Shown: positions 14,468 to 24,104 of the stretch, one piece after another
Layout of the letters: each line of letters begins with the position of its first letter
How positions within the stretch are numbered: the first letter of the stretch is position 1
Source: an uncultured Ectothiorhodospiraceae bacterium
GTDB taxonomy: Bacteria > Pseudomonadota > Gammaproteobacteria > UBA9214
Direction: 5' to 3'
Assembly: GCA_947258545.1 (NCBI GenBank)
Contig: CAMYJI010000004.1
Span: forward strand, 1 to 64,000
DNA: 64,000 nucleotides
Made by a program: the position numbers and the translations under genes
Notes under the pieces: generated by a model
Told to the model about the DNA's origin: nothing
Databases searched by the model: none
The model's input: only the letters and a program-made list of their open reading frames with translations

Positions 14468-16150
14468 GTGAATAAGAATCCGGAATTTGAGCAATCCATG
14501 TTGAGGGTTGCTGGTATTGCTATAGTTGCTCTATATATATTCACGCTACAAAATTATAGAGATATTCCTGTTTTACAAATAAATTATGTAATCGTATTTG
14601 GAGTAATCTATTTTTCTATATCATTGCTTATAATGCTTTTCTCTGGCATTGAGGTGGGGAATAAATCCCTACGTCGTGTGTCAGGTATGGCGCTGGATAT
14701 TCTGATGACATCAGTGTATCTGAATATATTATCTGAATATGGTGCGCCCCTGTTTGCAGTATATCTTTGGGTGATAATAGGCAATGGCTTCCGCTTTGGT
14801 GTTGAATATCTCCTGGCAAGCGCTGTCCTTTCTATTGCTGGATTCTTGTGGGTTGCCAATAACAGTTCATACTGGGGTGAATTACCCGCCATAGTAGCAA
14901 CTGGCGTGGTAATACTGGCCGTGGTACCGGGTTACGTGGCAGTACTCCTAAGGAGGTTGCAGACTGAGAAAATCAGGGCAGAGGCGGCCAATAGAGAGAA
15001 ATCCCGTTTTATTGCGAACATAAGCCATGAAATCAGGACTCCGCTGAATGCAGTCGCGGGATTCAGCGAGCTGCTGGATGAGACGTATGACAAGGCATAC
15101 ATGCAGCGTCTGATCAAGGGTATCCAGAGCTCGGCACGCAGCCTGGCAATGCTCGTTGACGGTGTGCTCGAGTTCTCCAGGATCGAGGCCGGGCGTATCG
15201 ATGTCGAGTGCGTGCCGTTCGAGATGGAGGAGCTGCTGGATGGCATCAGGAGTGTATTCTCGCTGCAGGCCGAGAACAAAGGCATCCGGTTTTCCTGCGA
15301 AATCGATCCAGGTGTCCCGCCTGTTATCCTTGGCGATGTCAATCGCCTTCGCCAGGTCCTTGTTAACCTGGTTGGCAATGCCATGAAATTCACAGACACA
15401 GGATATATCAGCCTGAGGCTCGCGAAGCAACGTGATCAGCAGCAAGGCGACATCATCCGCTTCGAGGTGCAGGATAGCGGCATCGGGATCAGGCAGGACA
15501 TACAGCCTTATATCTTTGATCGCTTTCGTCAGGCAGACGATTCGGCCCGGAGAGCGCATGGCGGTACCGGGCTGGGTACGGCGATAGCCAGGCACCTGGT
15601 TGAATTGATGGGCGGGCAAATCGGACTGGAAAGTGAATATGGACAGGGGAGTACCTTCTGGTTCACCATCCCGTGCCAGGTAAGTACTGATACAGGCATG
15701 TCTGCGGCGATCGCTAAGGAACAGCCGCTTGCCGGCCAGCTGCCGGGTGAGGGCAAGGCCATCAGGGTCCTGGTTGCGGATGACAACGAAATGAACCGGC
15801 ATGTTTTCAGAGGGATGCTCAGGAAGCTGGGCATCACGGCAAGTTTCGCCGAATCAGGTCCGGTTGCCCTTGGGAAACTCCTGCAGGACAGGTTTGATCT
15901 TGTCATGCTCGACATCCAGATGCCCGGCATGTCGGGTTTCGATGTGATCGCCCGATACCATGAGGACACGGCCGCTCCTGACAGGGTCCCGATCGTCATT
16001 GTGACAGGGGATGCGACTGCCGATATACAGGCGCAGTGTCATCAGCTGGGGGTCAGCCGCTACCTGATCAAGCCGGTCGAACTGGGCGAGCTGCGACGTG
16101 TTGTCACCGAACTGGCAGGTTTCAATGGCCATGCAGCTGTGCCCGTGTGA
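14468..16150 (+). CDS. Hybrid sensor histidine kinase/response regulator, RpfC-like
   Basis: A 560-residue inner-membrane kinase. Residues 1-165 hold about five hydrophobic segments of RpfC type ([20 protein letters not shown]). A HisKA box [16 protein letters not shown] follows near residue 180, then an ATPase domain ([27 protein letters not shown]) and a receiver domain ([36 protein letters not shown]). RpfC senses DSF fatty-acid signals, but no rpfF or rpfG is adjacent and no Hpt domain is present, so the ligand is unknown. A GTG start was used. The first ~350 bases are much richer in A/T than the rest. Confidence 0.88.
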   Translation: MNKNPEFEQSMLRVAGIAIVALYIFTLQNYRDIPVLQINYVIVFGVIYFSISLLIMLFSGIEVGNKSLRRVSGMALDILMTSVYLNILSEYGAPLFAVYLWVIIGNGFRFGVEYLLASAVLSIAGFLWVANNSSYWGELPAIVATGVVILAVVPGYVAVLLRRLQTEKIRAEAANREKSRFIANISHEIRTPLNAVAGFSELLDETYDKAYMQRLIKGIQSSARSLAMLVDGVLEFSRIEAGRIDVECVPFEMEELLDGIRSVFSLQAENKGIRFSCEIDPGVPPVILGDVNRLRQVLVNLVGNAMKFTDTGYISLRLAKQRDQQQGDIIRFEVQDSGIGIRQDIQPYIFDRFRQADDSARRAHGGTGLGTAIARHLVELMGGQIGLESEYGQGSTFWFTIPCQVSTDTGMSAAIAKEQPLAGQLPGEGKAIRVLVADDNEMNRHVFRGMLRKLGITASFAESGPVALGKLLQDRFDLVMLDIQMPGMSGFDVIARYHEDTAAPDRVPIVIVTGDATADIQAQCHQLGVSRYLIKPVELGELRRVVTELAGFNGHAAVPV

Positions 16151-16248
16151 GTCGCTCACCGGATCACGACTGTCGCGAACATAAAGCACAATCAGATTAA
16201 CTATCTGCTCTACTATCGAACCGATTTACAAGACTGCCCAATCTCCAT

Positions 16249-17658
16249 ATGACAACAAAAACAAGATTCGCACCCAGCCCGACCGGTTATCTGCACGTTG
16301 GCGGTGCACGCACGGCCCTGTTCTCCTGGTTGCATGCACGCAAGCACGGTGGAAGATTTGTCCTGCGTATCGAGGACACCGATCTCGAGCGTTCCACGGC
16401 AGAGTCTGTCAACGCCATACTGGAGGGCATGACCTGGCTGGGCCTGGAATACGATGAGGGACCTTTCTACCAGACCGACCGTTTTGACCGTTACAACGCG
16501 GTCATCAAGGAACTGATTGGCAAGGACCTGGCCTACTATTGCGACTGTCCCAAGGAGCGTCTGGAGGCGTTGCGCGAGCAACAGATGCAGCGCAAGGAGA
16601 AGCCGCGCTATGACGGGCATTGCCGTGCACGCGAGGTCGACCCGGGGAAACCGCATGTGGTCCGCTTCCGCAACCCGGTTGAAGGCAGGGTGCTGGTGGA
16701 TGACCTGGTGCGCGGCAAGGTCGCCTTCGAGAATGACGAGCTCGATGACCTCATCATCCGCCGCACAGACGGCTCACCCACCTACAACCTGACGGTCGTG
16801 GTGGATGACTCCGACATGGAGGTCACCCATGTCATCCGCGGCGACGACCATCTCAATAACACACCCCGGCAGATCAACATCCTGCAGGCCCTGGGTAAGA
16901 AGCCGCCCCGCTATGCACATGTGCCGATGATTCTCGGCGACGACGGGGCGCGCCTGTCCAAGCGCCATGGTGCGGTCAGTGTCATGGAATACCGCAACCA
17001 GGGAATCCTGCCCGAGGCCCTGTTGAACTACCTGGTACGCCTCGGCTGGTCACATGGCGACCAGGAGATCTTTTCGCTGGATGAAATGATAGAACTGTTC
17101 GATATTTCCGAGGTCAACCGGGCGGCCTCGTCGTTCAATAGCGACAAGCTCCTGTGGCTGAACCAGCATTACATCAAGCACGCCGATCCGGCCCGTATTG
17201 CCCATCTGCTGAGCCCGCACCTGGGCGACCTGGGTATCGATCCGGCAAACGGGCCCAACCTGGTCGATGTCGCAATGGCGCAACAGGAACGGGCGCAGAC
17301 GCTGGTGGAGATGGCCGGGATCAGTGCCTTTTTCTACAAGGACTTCGATGACTACGACGAGAAGGCCGCCAGGAAGCACCTGCGGCCGGTCGCAGGAGCG
17401 GCGCTTGAAAAGATGCGTCATGTGCTGGCCGAGATGACGCTGTGGACACCGGAAAGCCTGCACCAGGCGGTTGCCGACGTGGCCGAATCCCTGGACCTGA
17501 AGCTCGGCAAGGTCGCCCAGCCACTGCGCGTCGCCGTTGTCGGCAGGGCCGCTTCCCCGGGCATCGATGTGACCCTGCAGCTGGTCGGCCAGCAGGCCTG
17601 CCTGCGCAGGATTGACAGGGCGCTGGACTATATCGCCCACCGCGCAACCGCGAATTGA
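16249..17658 (+). CDS. gltX: Glutamyl-tRNA synthetase
   Basis: A class I aminoacyl-tRNA synthetase of 469 residues, charging tRNA-Glu. Starts [20 protein letters not shown] with the HIGH-type motif; the ATP-binding [10 protein letters not shown] (KMSKS type) lies near residue 236, and the zinc-like cluster [17 protein letters not shown] near residue 96. The length is normal for bacterial GltX. It is followed by glnS with a short gap. The plus-strand start ATG is preceded by a weak ribosome site. Assignment between discriminating and non-discriminating forms cannot be made here, but the presence of glnS suggests a discriminating enzyme. Confidence 0.97.
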   Translation: MTTKTRFAPSPTGYLHVGGARTALFSWLHARKHGGRFVLRIEDTDLERSTAESVNAILEGMTWLGLEYDEGPFYQTDRFDRYNAVIKELIGKDLAYYCDCPKERLEALREQQMQRKEKPRYDGHCRAREVDPGKPHVVRFRNPVEGRVLVDDLVRGKVAFENDELDDLIIRRTDGSPTYNLTVVVDDSDMEVTHVIRGDDHLNNTPRQINILQALGKKPPRYAHVPMILGDDGARLSKRHGAVSVMEYRNQGILPEALLNYLVRLGWSHGDQEIFSLDEMIELFDISEVNRAASSFNSDKLLWLNQHYIKHADPARIAHLLSPHLGDLGIDPANGPNLVDVAMAQQERAQTLVEMAGISAFFYKDFDDYDEKAARKHLRPVAGAALEKMRHVLAEMTLWTPESLHQAVADVAESLDLKLGKVAQPLRVAVVGRAASPGIDVTLQLVGQQACLRRIDRALDYIAHRATAN

Positions 17659-17684
17659 TCGGGCTGGATCCAAGGACGCAATCT

Positions 17685-19382
17685 ATGAGTAACGACAAGG
17701 CAGCTACTCCCGGCAACTTTATCCGCACCATCATCGATGCCGACCGGCAGGCCAACAGGAATGACGGCCGGGTGGCCACCCGTTTCCCGCCGGAGCCGAA
17801 CGGTTACCTCCACATTGGCCATGCAAAATCGATCTGCCTTAATTTCGGTATTGCCAGGGACTACCAGGGCACCTGCAACCTGCGTTTCGATGACACCAAT
17901 CCGCACAAGGAGAACATCGAATACGTCGAGGCGATCAAGGAGGACATCCGCTGGCTCGGCTATGACTGGGGAGGACGCCTGTTCTTCGCATCTGATTATT
18001 TCGAGCCACTCTATGAGCTCGCCTGTGAACTGATCCGCAACGGCAGGGCCTATGTCTGCGACCTGACGGCGGAGCAGATCCGTGAATTCCGCGGCACCCT
18101 CACCGAGGCCGGACGCGACAGCCCCTACCGCGATCGCCCCATAGAGGAAAACCTGGACCTGTTTGCACGCATGCGCGCGGGTGAATTCGAAGACGGGGCG
18201 CGGGTGTTGCGGGCCCGGATCGACATGGGTTCGCCGAACATGAACCTGCGCGACCCCACCCTGTACCGCATCCGCCACGGCGTCATCCATCACCAGACCG
18301 GGGAGGAGTGGTGTATCTACCCGATGTATGATTTCACCCACCCGGTCTCGGATGCCCTTGAGGGCATCACCCATTCGATCTGCACCCTGGAGTTCGAGGA
18401 CCACCGGCCACTGTATGACTGGGTGCTGGACAACGTATCGGTCCCGTGTCATCCGCAGCAGATCGAGTTCTCGCGCCTGAACCTGCAGTACACGGTCATG
18501 AGCAAGCGCAAGCTCACCCAGCTGGTCGAGGACGGGCACGTGGAGGGCTGGGACGACCCGCGCATGCCGACGCTTGCCGGGATGCGCCGGCGCGGCTTCA
18601 CGCCGGCCTCGATCCGCGATTTTTGTGAGCGTATCGGGGTCACCAAGTCGGAAAATTCGGTCGAGATGGGGATGCTTGAATACAGTATCCGCGAGGATCT
18701 GAATGCTCATGCAGCGCGCCGCATGGGCGTGATCCATCCGCTGAAGGTGGTGATCCTGAACTACCCGGAAGACCGGGTGGAACAGCTGCCGGCGGCGAAC
18801 CATCCCCAGGATGAATCGATGGGGCAGCGGGAGCTGCCGTTCACCCGTGAGCTGTACATCGATCGCGAGGACTTCCGGGAGGAGGCCCCAAGGAAATTCA
18901 AACGACTCGTGTCCGGCGGCGAAGTGCGGCTGCGCAATGCCTATGTGATCCGTTGCGAGGAGGTCATCAAGGACGTCGATGGCAACGTCATCGAGCTCCA
19001 TTGCAGCTACGATTCAGCGACCCTGGGGGCGAACCCCGAGGGCCGCAAGGTGAAGGGTGTCATCCACTGGGTCTCGGCGCCGTATGGCCTGGAAGCTGAA
19101 GTGCGCCTCTATGACCGCCTGTTCACCCACGCCAGTCCGGATACGGCCCGGGACGGCAAGGACTACCGGGAGTACCTGAATCCCGATTCCCTGCGTACGG
19201 TGACCCGCTGCATTGTGGAGCCGAGCCTGGCGGACGCCCGGCCCGGCGATCAGTTCCAGTTCGAGCGCGAGGGTTATTTCTGCATCGATACCCGGCTGTC
19301 GGGCGGGACATCCCTGGTTTTCAACCGCACCGTGACCCTGCGCGACTCCTGGGCGAAGATCGAGCAGCAACAACAGGTCTAA
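17685..19382 (+). CDS. glnS: Glutaminyl-tRNA synthetase
   Basis: A class I synthetase of 565 residues charging tRNA-Gln. Starts [20 protein letters not shown]; the HIGH motif is in [20 protein letters not shown] is VMSKRKL near residue 273, and the C-terminal anticodon-binding beta barrels are present ([20 protein letters not shown]). AAGGA stands upstream of the chosen ATG; an upstream in-frame ATG at 17655 would overlap gltX. Probably co-transcribed with gltX (26-base gap). Length is typical. Confidence 0.97.
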   Translation: MSNDKAATPGNFIRTIIDADRQANRNDGRVATRFPPEPNGYLHIGHAKSICLNFGIARDYQGTCNLRFDDTNPHKENIEYVEAIKEDIRWLGYDWGGRLFFASDYFEPLYELACELIRNGRAYVCDLTAEQIREFRGTLTEAGRDSPYRDRPIEENLDLFARMRAGEFEDGARVLRARIDMGSPNMNLRDPTLYRIRHGVIHHQTGEEWCIYPMYDFTHPVSDALEGITHSICTLEFEDHRPLYDWVLDNVSVPCHPQQIEFSRLNLQYTVMSKRKLTQLVEDGHVEGWDDPRMPTLAGMRRRGFTPASIRDFCERIGVTKSENSVEMGMLEYSIREDLNAHAARRMGVIHPLKVVILNYPEDRVEQLPAANHPQDESMGQRELPFTRELYIDREDFREEAPRKFKRLVSGGEVRLRNAYVIRCEEVIKDVDGNVIELHCSYDSATLGANPEGRKVKGVIHWVSAPYGLEAEVRLYDRLFTHASPDTARDGKDYREYLNPDSLRTVTRCIVEPSLADARPGDQFQFEREGYFCIDTRLSGGTSLVFNRTVTLRDSWAKIEQQQQV

Positions 19383-19400
19383 GACCGCCTTGCTCACCGA

Positions 19401-19427
19401 TTGAACTCACCCCCTTAACGGTATAAT
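19401..19427 (+). promoter_or_regulatory. Sigma-70 promoter for tRNA-Ala
   Basis: TTGAAC and a perfect TATAAT (19422-19427) are separated by 15 bases, about 46 bases before the tRNA 5' end. The spacer is short, but the -10 is ideal and the position fits. Confidence 0.6.
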
Positions 19428-19473
19428 CTTGACAGCAATGGGCGCCTGACGTAAATTGCGCGCTTCGTTTTCC

Positions 19474-19549
19474 GGGGCCATAGCTCAGCTGGGAGAGCAC
19501 TTGCATGGCATGCAAGGGGTCGGCGGTTCGATCCCGCCTGGCTCCACCA
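19474..19549 (+). tRNA. tRNA-Ala (anticodon GGC)
   Basis: 76 bases with encoded CCA. Acceptor GGGGCCA pairs with TGGCTCC. The D arm contains AGCTCAGCTGGGAGAGC, the anticodon stem CTTGC/GCAAG encloses ATGGCAT (anticodon GGC), and the T loop is GGTTCGATCC. The fold is complete. Confidence 0.97.
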
Positions 19550-19554
19550 ATTTC

Positions 19555-19584
19555 CGGGGGCTGATTCTTCAGCCCCCGTTTTTT
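19555..19584 (+). terminator. Rho-independent terminator of tRNA-Ala
   Basis: CGGGGGCTGA-TTCT-TCAGCCCCCG followed by TTTTTT, starting five bases after the tRNA CCA end. Confidence 0.95.
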
Positions 19585-19682
19585 ATTCCGCTACCGCAAC
19601 ACGCAGCTGCCTTCTGATTATTCTGTAGTGCAGCAGCCCCGTGTCCACATCTCAATTTTTGGCTCTTCAGGGGAATTTGTGA

Positions 19683-19916
19683 TTAGACTTCCCTGATTTC
19701 GTCATTCCGGCGCATGCCGGAATCCAGGTGTTCCACTCAATTATCAAGCGATTGTTTTGCGGCAACACGCACTTATCGCTAAGGAAGACCTGATCAAATC
19801 ATCCTTCGTCATTCCGGCGAAAGCCGGAATCCAGCAACCGCCTTATTAGCACCTGCTGGATTCCGGGTCTCCGATACGCTTCGCCCGGAATGACGGCTTG
19901 ATAAGGCCTTCCTAAA
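19683..19916. repeat. CATTCCGG-family repeats, copies B (degenerate plus full-length)
   Basis: A single-hairpin remnant (GTCATTCCGG...CCGGAATCCAG, 19701-19727) is followed by a complete two-hairpin copy at 19780-19916 with termini TAAGGAAGACCTGAT and AAGGCCTTCCTAAA. The right terminus supplies the TAG stop of the GIY-YIG gene (19912-19914). Confidence 0.85.
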
Positions 19917-20202
19917 TCAGATCCGGATATAAATCTCCCCAGCGCGGGTTCAGTTCTTCAATCGTCTTTATCTTCCACGCCCGCTTCCAGTTTTTGATGG
20001 CTTTTTCCCGCTGAATGGCGGATTCCATCGTGTCATGCATTTCATACCAGACCAAAATATACACACCATATTTACCGGTAAAGCTTTCAACCAGATTATT
20101 CTTGTGTTCCCAAACCCGCTTAAGCAGGTTTGAAGTAACGCCCGTGTATAGAGTTCCATTGCGTTTACTGGCTAAAATATACACGCACGGTTGCTTCTCC
20201 AT
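19912..20202 (-). CDS. GIY-YIG domain nuclease (YhbQ-like)
   Basis: A 96-residue single-domain GIY-YIG nuclease of the small UvrC-N-like group. The motif reads CVYILASKRNGTLYTGVTSN, with the conserved Arg (LKRVWEH) and the metal-binding Glu in ESAIQREKAIKNWKR. Known relatives nick branched or single-stranded DNA, but most have no defined role. Remarkably, it is flanked on both sides by palindromic CATTCCGG repeats, and its stop codon is part of the repeat terminus. GC content is lower than in neighbours, suggesting transfer. It may mobilise or process the hairpin repeats; that is inference. Confidence 0.92.
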   Translation of the reverse strand: MEKQPCVYILASKRNGTLYTGVTSNLLKRVWEHKNNLVESFTGKYGVYILVWYEMHDTMESAIQREKAIKNWKRAWKIKTIEELNPRWGDLYPDLI

Positions 20203-20223
20203 ACCACCTTTCTAGCATAATCC

Positions 20224-20515
20224 CTGGATTCCGGCCTTCGCCGGAATGACGTCTTTATACACAGTATTAGGGAAAGTCTGGTAATACCATCATTCCGGGA
20301 GCAGCGTAGCGGATACCCGAAATCCAGTCCTTGGTCATCAGGCAGCTACTGGATTCCGGCCTTCGCCGGAATGACGTCTTTATACACAGTATTAGGGAAA
20401 GTCTGATAAAACCGTCATTCCGGTCGGAGCGTAGCGGATACCCGGAATCCAGTAGTTAATAATCTGTCAGGTATTGGATTCCGGCGTGCGCCGGAATGAC
20501 GAATCATTCAAGGGC
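20224..20515. repeat. CATTCCGG-family repeats, cluster C (125-bp tandem)
   Basis: Upstream of the GIY-YIG gene. The string CTGGATTCCGGCCTTCGCCG with its 3' extension through GTATTAGGGAAAGTCTG occurs at 20224 and again at 20349, a 125-bp period. Each is followed by a CATTCCGG...CCCG(G)AATCCAG hairpin, and the cluster closes with CCGGCGTGCGCCGGAATGAC. The gene-free stretch 20203-20549 is essentially all repeat. Confidence 0.85.
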
Positions 20516-20549
20516 GCCCACGAATATTTCTACCGAGGCCAATTTCCAT

Positions 20550-21290
20550 TCAGGGTGAGATGATATTGCCCAGATGTTTGCGCAGCTTGTCCGGCGAGGC
20601 CTGGCTGGACTCTGTCAAGGTCAGCAGAAAATAACTCGGTTCTTCGTCGCGTATCATGTCGATGGTGGCCGAATAGGAGCGCACCTCCCCGGGGTCCAGT
20701 TCGACCCGGTCCACGTCGGTGGTCGCATCGCTGGACGTGACCTGGGCAACACCGATCTGTATCCCAATATCATTGAATAAAAAGATTTCGACCTTCGGCC
20801 GTACGATCCCCAGGCTGTCATTGTGCACAACCAGCCGGTATTCATAGATCTTCTTCTTGCCGCTCTTCACCAGGGTGAAAATGACGTTGCGGACGTATTC
20901 ATTGCCGATGGCAATCGCCTCGTCATAGGTCAACGGTAGCAGGTTGGGTATCCGGCCTTGCACCAGGGCATCCCGCTCGCGGCGTACCGTTTCGAGTTCA
21001 CCGCTGACGTCCTCCAGTGTGGCCTCCAGCTTTCGCACTTGCATGGTCGATTGCTGAAGCTCGCTGGATTTCCCGCTTATATAGAACCAGGTGAAGATGT
21101 AGATGAGAGTGAAAAGTACCGATATGCCGATAAGCATGAAGCGATAGCGACTCAACCTGGTCTCACTGTGGTACCTGGCGCGTGAACGCCGGACACGACG
21201 GGACCTGCCATTGGCCGGTTTGTCACCCTCGACGACTGCGGTGCCGATCGTATTCACGCCATTTCCCCGATTCGATTCAGTTTCGCCCAT
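20550..21290 (-). CDS. Single-pass membrane protein with coiled coil, unknown function
   Basis: A 246-residue protein with a basic N-terminal tail (RSRRVRRSRARYHSETRLSRYR), one transmembrane helix (FMLIGISVLFTLIYIFTWFYI, about residues 51-71), a coiled coil (ELQQSTMQVRKLEATLEDVS to about residue 112) and a C-terminal periplasmic strand-rich domain (EYRLVVHNDSLGIVRPKVEIFL, then VELDPGEVRSYSATIDM). The layout suggests an N-in membrane protein with a periplasmic FxLYD- or immunoglobulin-like domain. I do not recognise the family. It lies between the repeats and the cyclic-nucleotide-binding gene, divergent from the latter. Confidence 0.8.
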   Translation of the reverse strand: MGETESNRGNGVNTIGTAVVEGDKPANGRSRRVRRSRARYHSETRLSRYRFMLIGISVLFTLIYIFTWFYISGKSSELQQSTMQVRKLEATLEDVSGELETVRRERDALVQGRIPNLLPLTYDEAIAIGNEYVRNVIFTLVKSGKKKIYEYRLVVHNDSLGIVRPKVEIFLFNDIGIQIGVAQVTSSDATTDVDRVELDPGEVRSYSATIDMIRDEEPSYFLLTLTESSQASPDKLRKHLGNIISP

Positions 21291-21682
21291 TCGCCCACCA
21301 GTTTCCCGCGTTGCTTATTGTTATCGCAAATAAGATGCCAATATATTTAATACATTAAAAAACAATAAGTAACATAATACCATTTGTTTTTAAAGACAAT
21401 TTTGTCAAATAATGTGACACCCGGCTGTTGTTTCAACCGGGTCCCCTGGGTTGCTGCCCGCACGGATGACGCCGGCGTGAAATGGCGAGACGCCGCTGGG
21501 CCCGGGTTCCCCCGGGGACCCCGATCAAACTGCTAACTATCAAGGAATTACATGTCATGCCGATATTAATCCCGTGATTCAAACAAACCGGGTCTATGCT
21601 GGCATGTATCCGCAATACGCTCTCCGCACCCTGCAATCCGAGCAGGTAGCCTTCCAGGAACCCCGCTGACCGGTAGTTTCCC
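21291..21682. other. AT-rich divergent intergenic region
   Basis: 392 bases without a gene. The first half (21300-21415) is strongly A/T-rich, as for a promoter or protein-binding region. A hairpin ACCCGG-N12-CCGGGT follows (21418-21441), and then a GC-rich stretch with GGGTTCCCCCGGGGACCCC (21502-21520). A short reading frame at 21605 is not supported. Confidence 0.4.
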
Positions 21683-22165
21683 GTGAAAGGCATATGTGAA
21701 AAATTACTGGCACATCCCGGGTTCAGGGAAGGTGAACACTGGAAACGGCTGTATTTTTCGGCAAATGAGGACATCATTTCAGAAGGCGATAACGGCCGCG
21801 AAGTCTTTTTGCTGCAGCGCGGGACCGTGAGGGTGACGGGTTCGGTCCAGTTGCAAAAGGGGAGCGCGATCCATCCGGGTTTTTGTGACCTCACGGACAA
21901 TGCCGTGTTCGGTGAATTCGGTCTCCTCAGTCGCAACCAGCGCAGCGCCTCGGTGTGTAGCGTCAGCGACTGCGAGATCATCGTCATGGACGGAAGTCGC
22001 CTGCTGGAGTTCTTCGAGCACCAGCCCGAAATGGGCTACCGTTTCCTGCTGGAATTGCTGGAGAACTCGGCCCGGCGTCTTGACCAGACCAACCGCAAGC
22101 TGCTCAAGATGCTGGCCTGGGGGCTACAGGCCCGCAACCTGGATTCCTGCCTTTCCGGGACATAG
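21683..22165 (+). CDS. Cyclic-nucleotide-binding domain protein without HTH
   Basis: A 160-residue protein that is essentially one CRP-type cNMP-binding beta barrel: IISEGDNGREVFLLQRGTVR, then AVFGEFGLLSRNQRSASV (phosphate-binding cassette with GE and RSAS), then a dimer-like helix ending LLELLENSARRLDQTNRKLL. No DNA-binding helix-turn-helix follows, so it is a stand-alone sensor rather than a CRP regulator. The GTG start is uncertain. It stands 440 bases before the EPS locus and could link cAMP or c-di-GMP-like signals to it, as inference. Confidence 0.85.
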   Translation: MKGICEKLLAHPGFREGEHWKRLYFSANEDIISEGDNGREVFLLQRGTVRVTGSVQLQKGSAIHPGFCDLTDNAVFGEFGLLSRNQRSASVCSVSDCEIIVMDGSRLLEFFEHQPEMGYRFLLELLENSARRLDQTNRKLLKMLAWGLQARNLDSCLSGT

Positions 22166-22517
22166 CCACCTCGACTGATACCTTACTCTACGGGTCTTCG
22201 AAGCAAATCCATCCTCCCCGCCGGCGCCAGTGCGGTCATGCGCCGCGTTACCGGCATGCCTGCAGGGCGGGTGTGTGTCCCTGGACTTTATATTCTCCAA
22301 GGGCTTGCGAAACCAGATGTATTAATCACTAATAATATAATGCATCATTAATAAATTGGTTCGGTGTCCCGATAAAGCCTGCGGCCGCGGCAGTCGGGTG
22401 GATAGTGGCAGGGATTGCCAGGTTGGTGTACGGCATGGGTGGTGTTTATGTTTCCGTCGCCCGTGCCGTTAATACACTATATTGATATATAACCTACTGA
22501 AGTGCAAAGGGTTAGGG
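22166..22517. other. Leader region of the EPS locus
   Basis: No gene over 60 codons is visible. An A/T-rich stretch at 22318-22356 contains repeated ATTAAT/TAATA blocks with dyad character, and TGGCA-N5-TGCCA lies at about 22405-22419. A TATATAAC at about 22484 could be a -10, but no good -35 was found. Confidence 0.35.
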
Positions 22518-22595
22518 ATGACAACAAGAACCAGTCAGCGGTGCATCTGCGAACCGGGGTGTGAATGCTCCGGGTATCCCGGGATCGGCAGGTGA
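22518..22595 (+). CDS. Possible 25-aa cysteine-rich leader peptide
   Basis: The short frame MTTRTSQRCICEPGCECSGY... has four cysteines in two CxC pairs (CIC and CEC) and ends TGA nine bases before the EPS glycosyltransferase start. AGGG precedes its ATG. No database support could be checked. It may be a regulatory leader, a metal-binding microprotein or chance. Confidence 0.3.
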   Translation: MTTRTSQRCICEPGCECSGYPGIGR

Positions 22596-22604
22596 TGTGA
22601 TCCC

Positions 22605-24014
22605 ATGCCGGTCTTCCGCATCTTCCGCCACTATATCCCGGCATCGTTCCTGTTCCTTGGCCTCATCGAGGCGCTGATCTGTTTCCTGGGTTTCTATGCC
22701 GGGGTCTACACGCGTTTTGCGGGCGATGCGGCAATTGTCGCCAATAATTTCGGGACCTTGTGGCCGAAGGCCCTCGTCTTCATGTTGGTCATGCTGCTCG
22801 TCATGATCTCACTGGGGCTCTATGACCGCACGGCCTGGTCACTGGAGGGCCGTTCCGCGATGCTGTTGCGGGTGTTCGCCAGTTTCCTGGTCGCGATCTT
22901 TCCCCTGAGCTTCCTGTTCTACCTGGTACCGACTGTACACCTCTGGCGTGGTGCGACCTTGATGGTGCTGATCCTGTCACTGATCGGCGTGATCCTCACC
23001 CGCCTGGTTTTCATCAAGGTGGTCGATCGCAAGGCCTTCAGGCGTCGTATCCTGGTGCTTGGCGCGGGCAAGCGTGCCTGCCACATCCGGACGCTGGAAG
23101 ATGAATTGCCCTTGCTGGGCGTCGAGGTGGTGGGGTACAAGCACGTGGACAGGGACCATGACGTCATCGATGACGATCGTGTATTCGCGTCCGAAGTTCC
23201 GATACGGGATATCATCAGGGACAATAAGGTCGATGAGATCATCCTGGCCGTCGATGACCGCCGCAAGGCCTTGCCGGTGGGCGAGCTCCTGGATTGCAAG
23301 ATGGATGGTGTGGGCGTACTCGACATGCTGAGCTTTTTCGAGCGGGAAACCGGCCGGATCAAGCTGGACCTCATGAACCCGAGCTGGCTGTTCCTGTCGG
23401 ATGGCTTCCGTATCAATACCTTCCGCATCGTGATGAAACGGGTATTCGATATCGGGGTCAGCCTGCTGCTGTTGCCGGTCTTTGTGCCGCTGATGATCAT
23501 CGTCGCCATTGCCATCTGGATCGAGAGCCGGGGTGAGGGGCCCATCCTCTACACCCAGAACCGGGTTGGCATGAACAACAAGCAATTCACCATCTACAAA
23601 TTCCGCAGCATGCGGCCCGACGCCGAGAGTGACGGCGTGGCCCGCTGGGCGCAGGCCGGAGACAGCCGGGTGACCCGTGTCGGTGCCTTCATCCGCAAGG
23701 GGCGGCTGGATGAGTTGCCCCAGATATTCAACATCCTCAGGGGCGACATGAGCTTCGTCGGCCCTCGCCCCGAGCGTCCGGCGTTCGTGGAACAGTTACA
23801 GCAGCAATACCCCTACTACCGCGAGCGCCACCGCATGCGCCCGGGACTGACGGGCTGGGCCCAGATCTCCTATCAATACGGCGATTCGCCGGAGGACGCC
23901 TTCCGCAAGCTCGAGTACGATTTGTATTACGTGAAAAATTACAGTATTTTTCTGGACTTGCTGATAATTCTTCACACAATACAGGTGGTACTCACAGGCA
24001 AGGGCGCCCACTGA
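22605..24014 (+). CDS. XrtA/PEP-CTERM system sugar-phosphate transferase (EpsB-type polyprenyl glycosylphosphotransferase)
   Basis: A 469-residue inner-membrane enzyme that would start the exopolysaccharide repeat by moving a sugar phosphate to undecaprenyl phosphate. Four hydrophobic segments occupy residues 10-140, followed by a Rossmann-like CoA-binding-type domain (RRILVLGAGKRACHI). The C-terminal bacterial sugar transferase domain has KRVFDIGVSLLLLPVFVPLM, YKFRSMRPDAE, RLDELPQIFNILRGDMSFVG and GPRPERP. This is the WbaP/WcaJ architecture used in XrtA loci. It heads the EPS gene cluster; prsK starts about 90 bases later. Confidence 0.95.
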   Translation: MPVFRIFRHYIPASFLFLGLIEALICFLGFYAGVYTRFAGDAAIVANNFGTLWPKALVFMLVMLLVMISLGLYDRTAWSLEGRSAMLLRVFASFLVAIFPLSFLFYLVPTVHLWRGATLMVLILSLIGVILTRLVFIKVVDRKAFRRRILVLGAGKRACHIRTLEDELPLLGVEVVGYKHVDRDHDVIDDDRVFASEVPIRDIIRDNKVDEIILAVDDRRKALPVGELLDCKMDGVGVLDMLSFFERETGRIKLDLMNPSWLFLSDGFRINTFRIVMKRVFDIGVSLLLLPVFVPLMIIVAIAIWIESRGEGPILYTQNRVGMNNKQFTIYKFRSMRPDAESDGVARWAQAGDSRVTRVGAFIRKGRLDELPQIFNILRGDMSFVGPRPERPAFVEQLQQQYPYYRERHRMRPGLTGWAQISYQYGDSPEDAFRKLEYDLYYVKNYSIFLDLLIILHTIQVVLTGKGAH

Positions 24015-24104
24015 CCCGGATGTCCGCAACCACAGGGGCTGCATGATATCCACCCTGATCCCCATGACGAATTCACTGGACTTCACGTATGAAGGGCGCC
24101 GGGT

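Noticed and set aside
17628-19001. 457-codon minus-strand frame opposite glnS
   Set aside because: Shadow; the plus-strand product is an unmistakable glutaminyl-tRNA synthetase.
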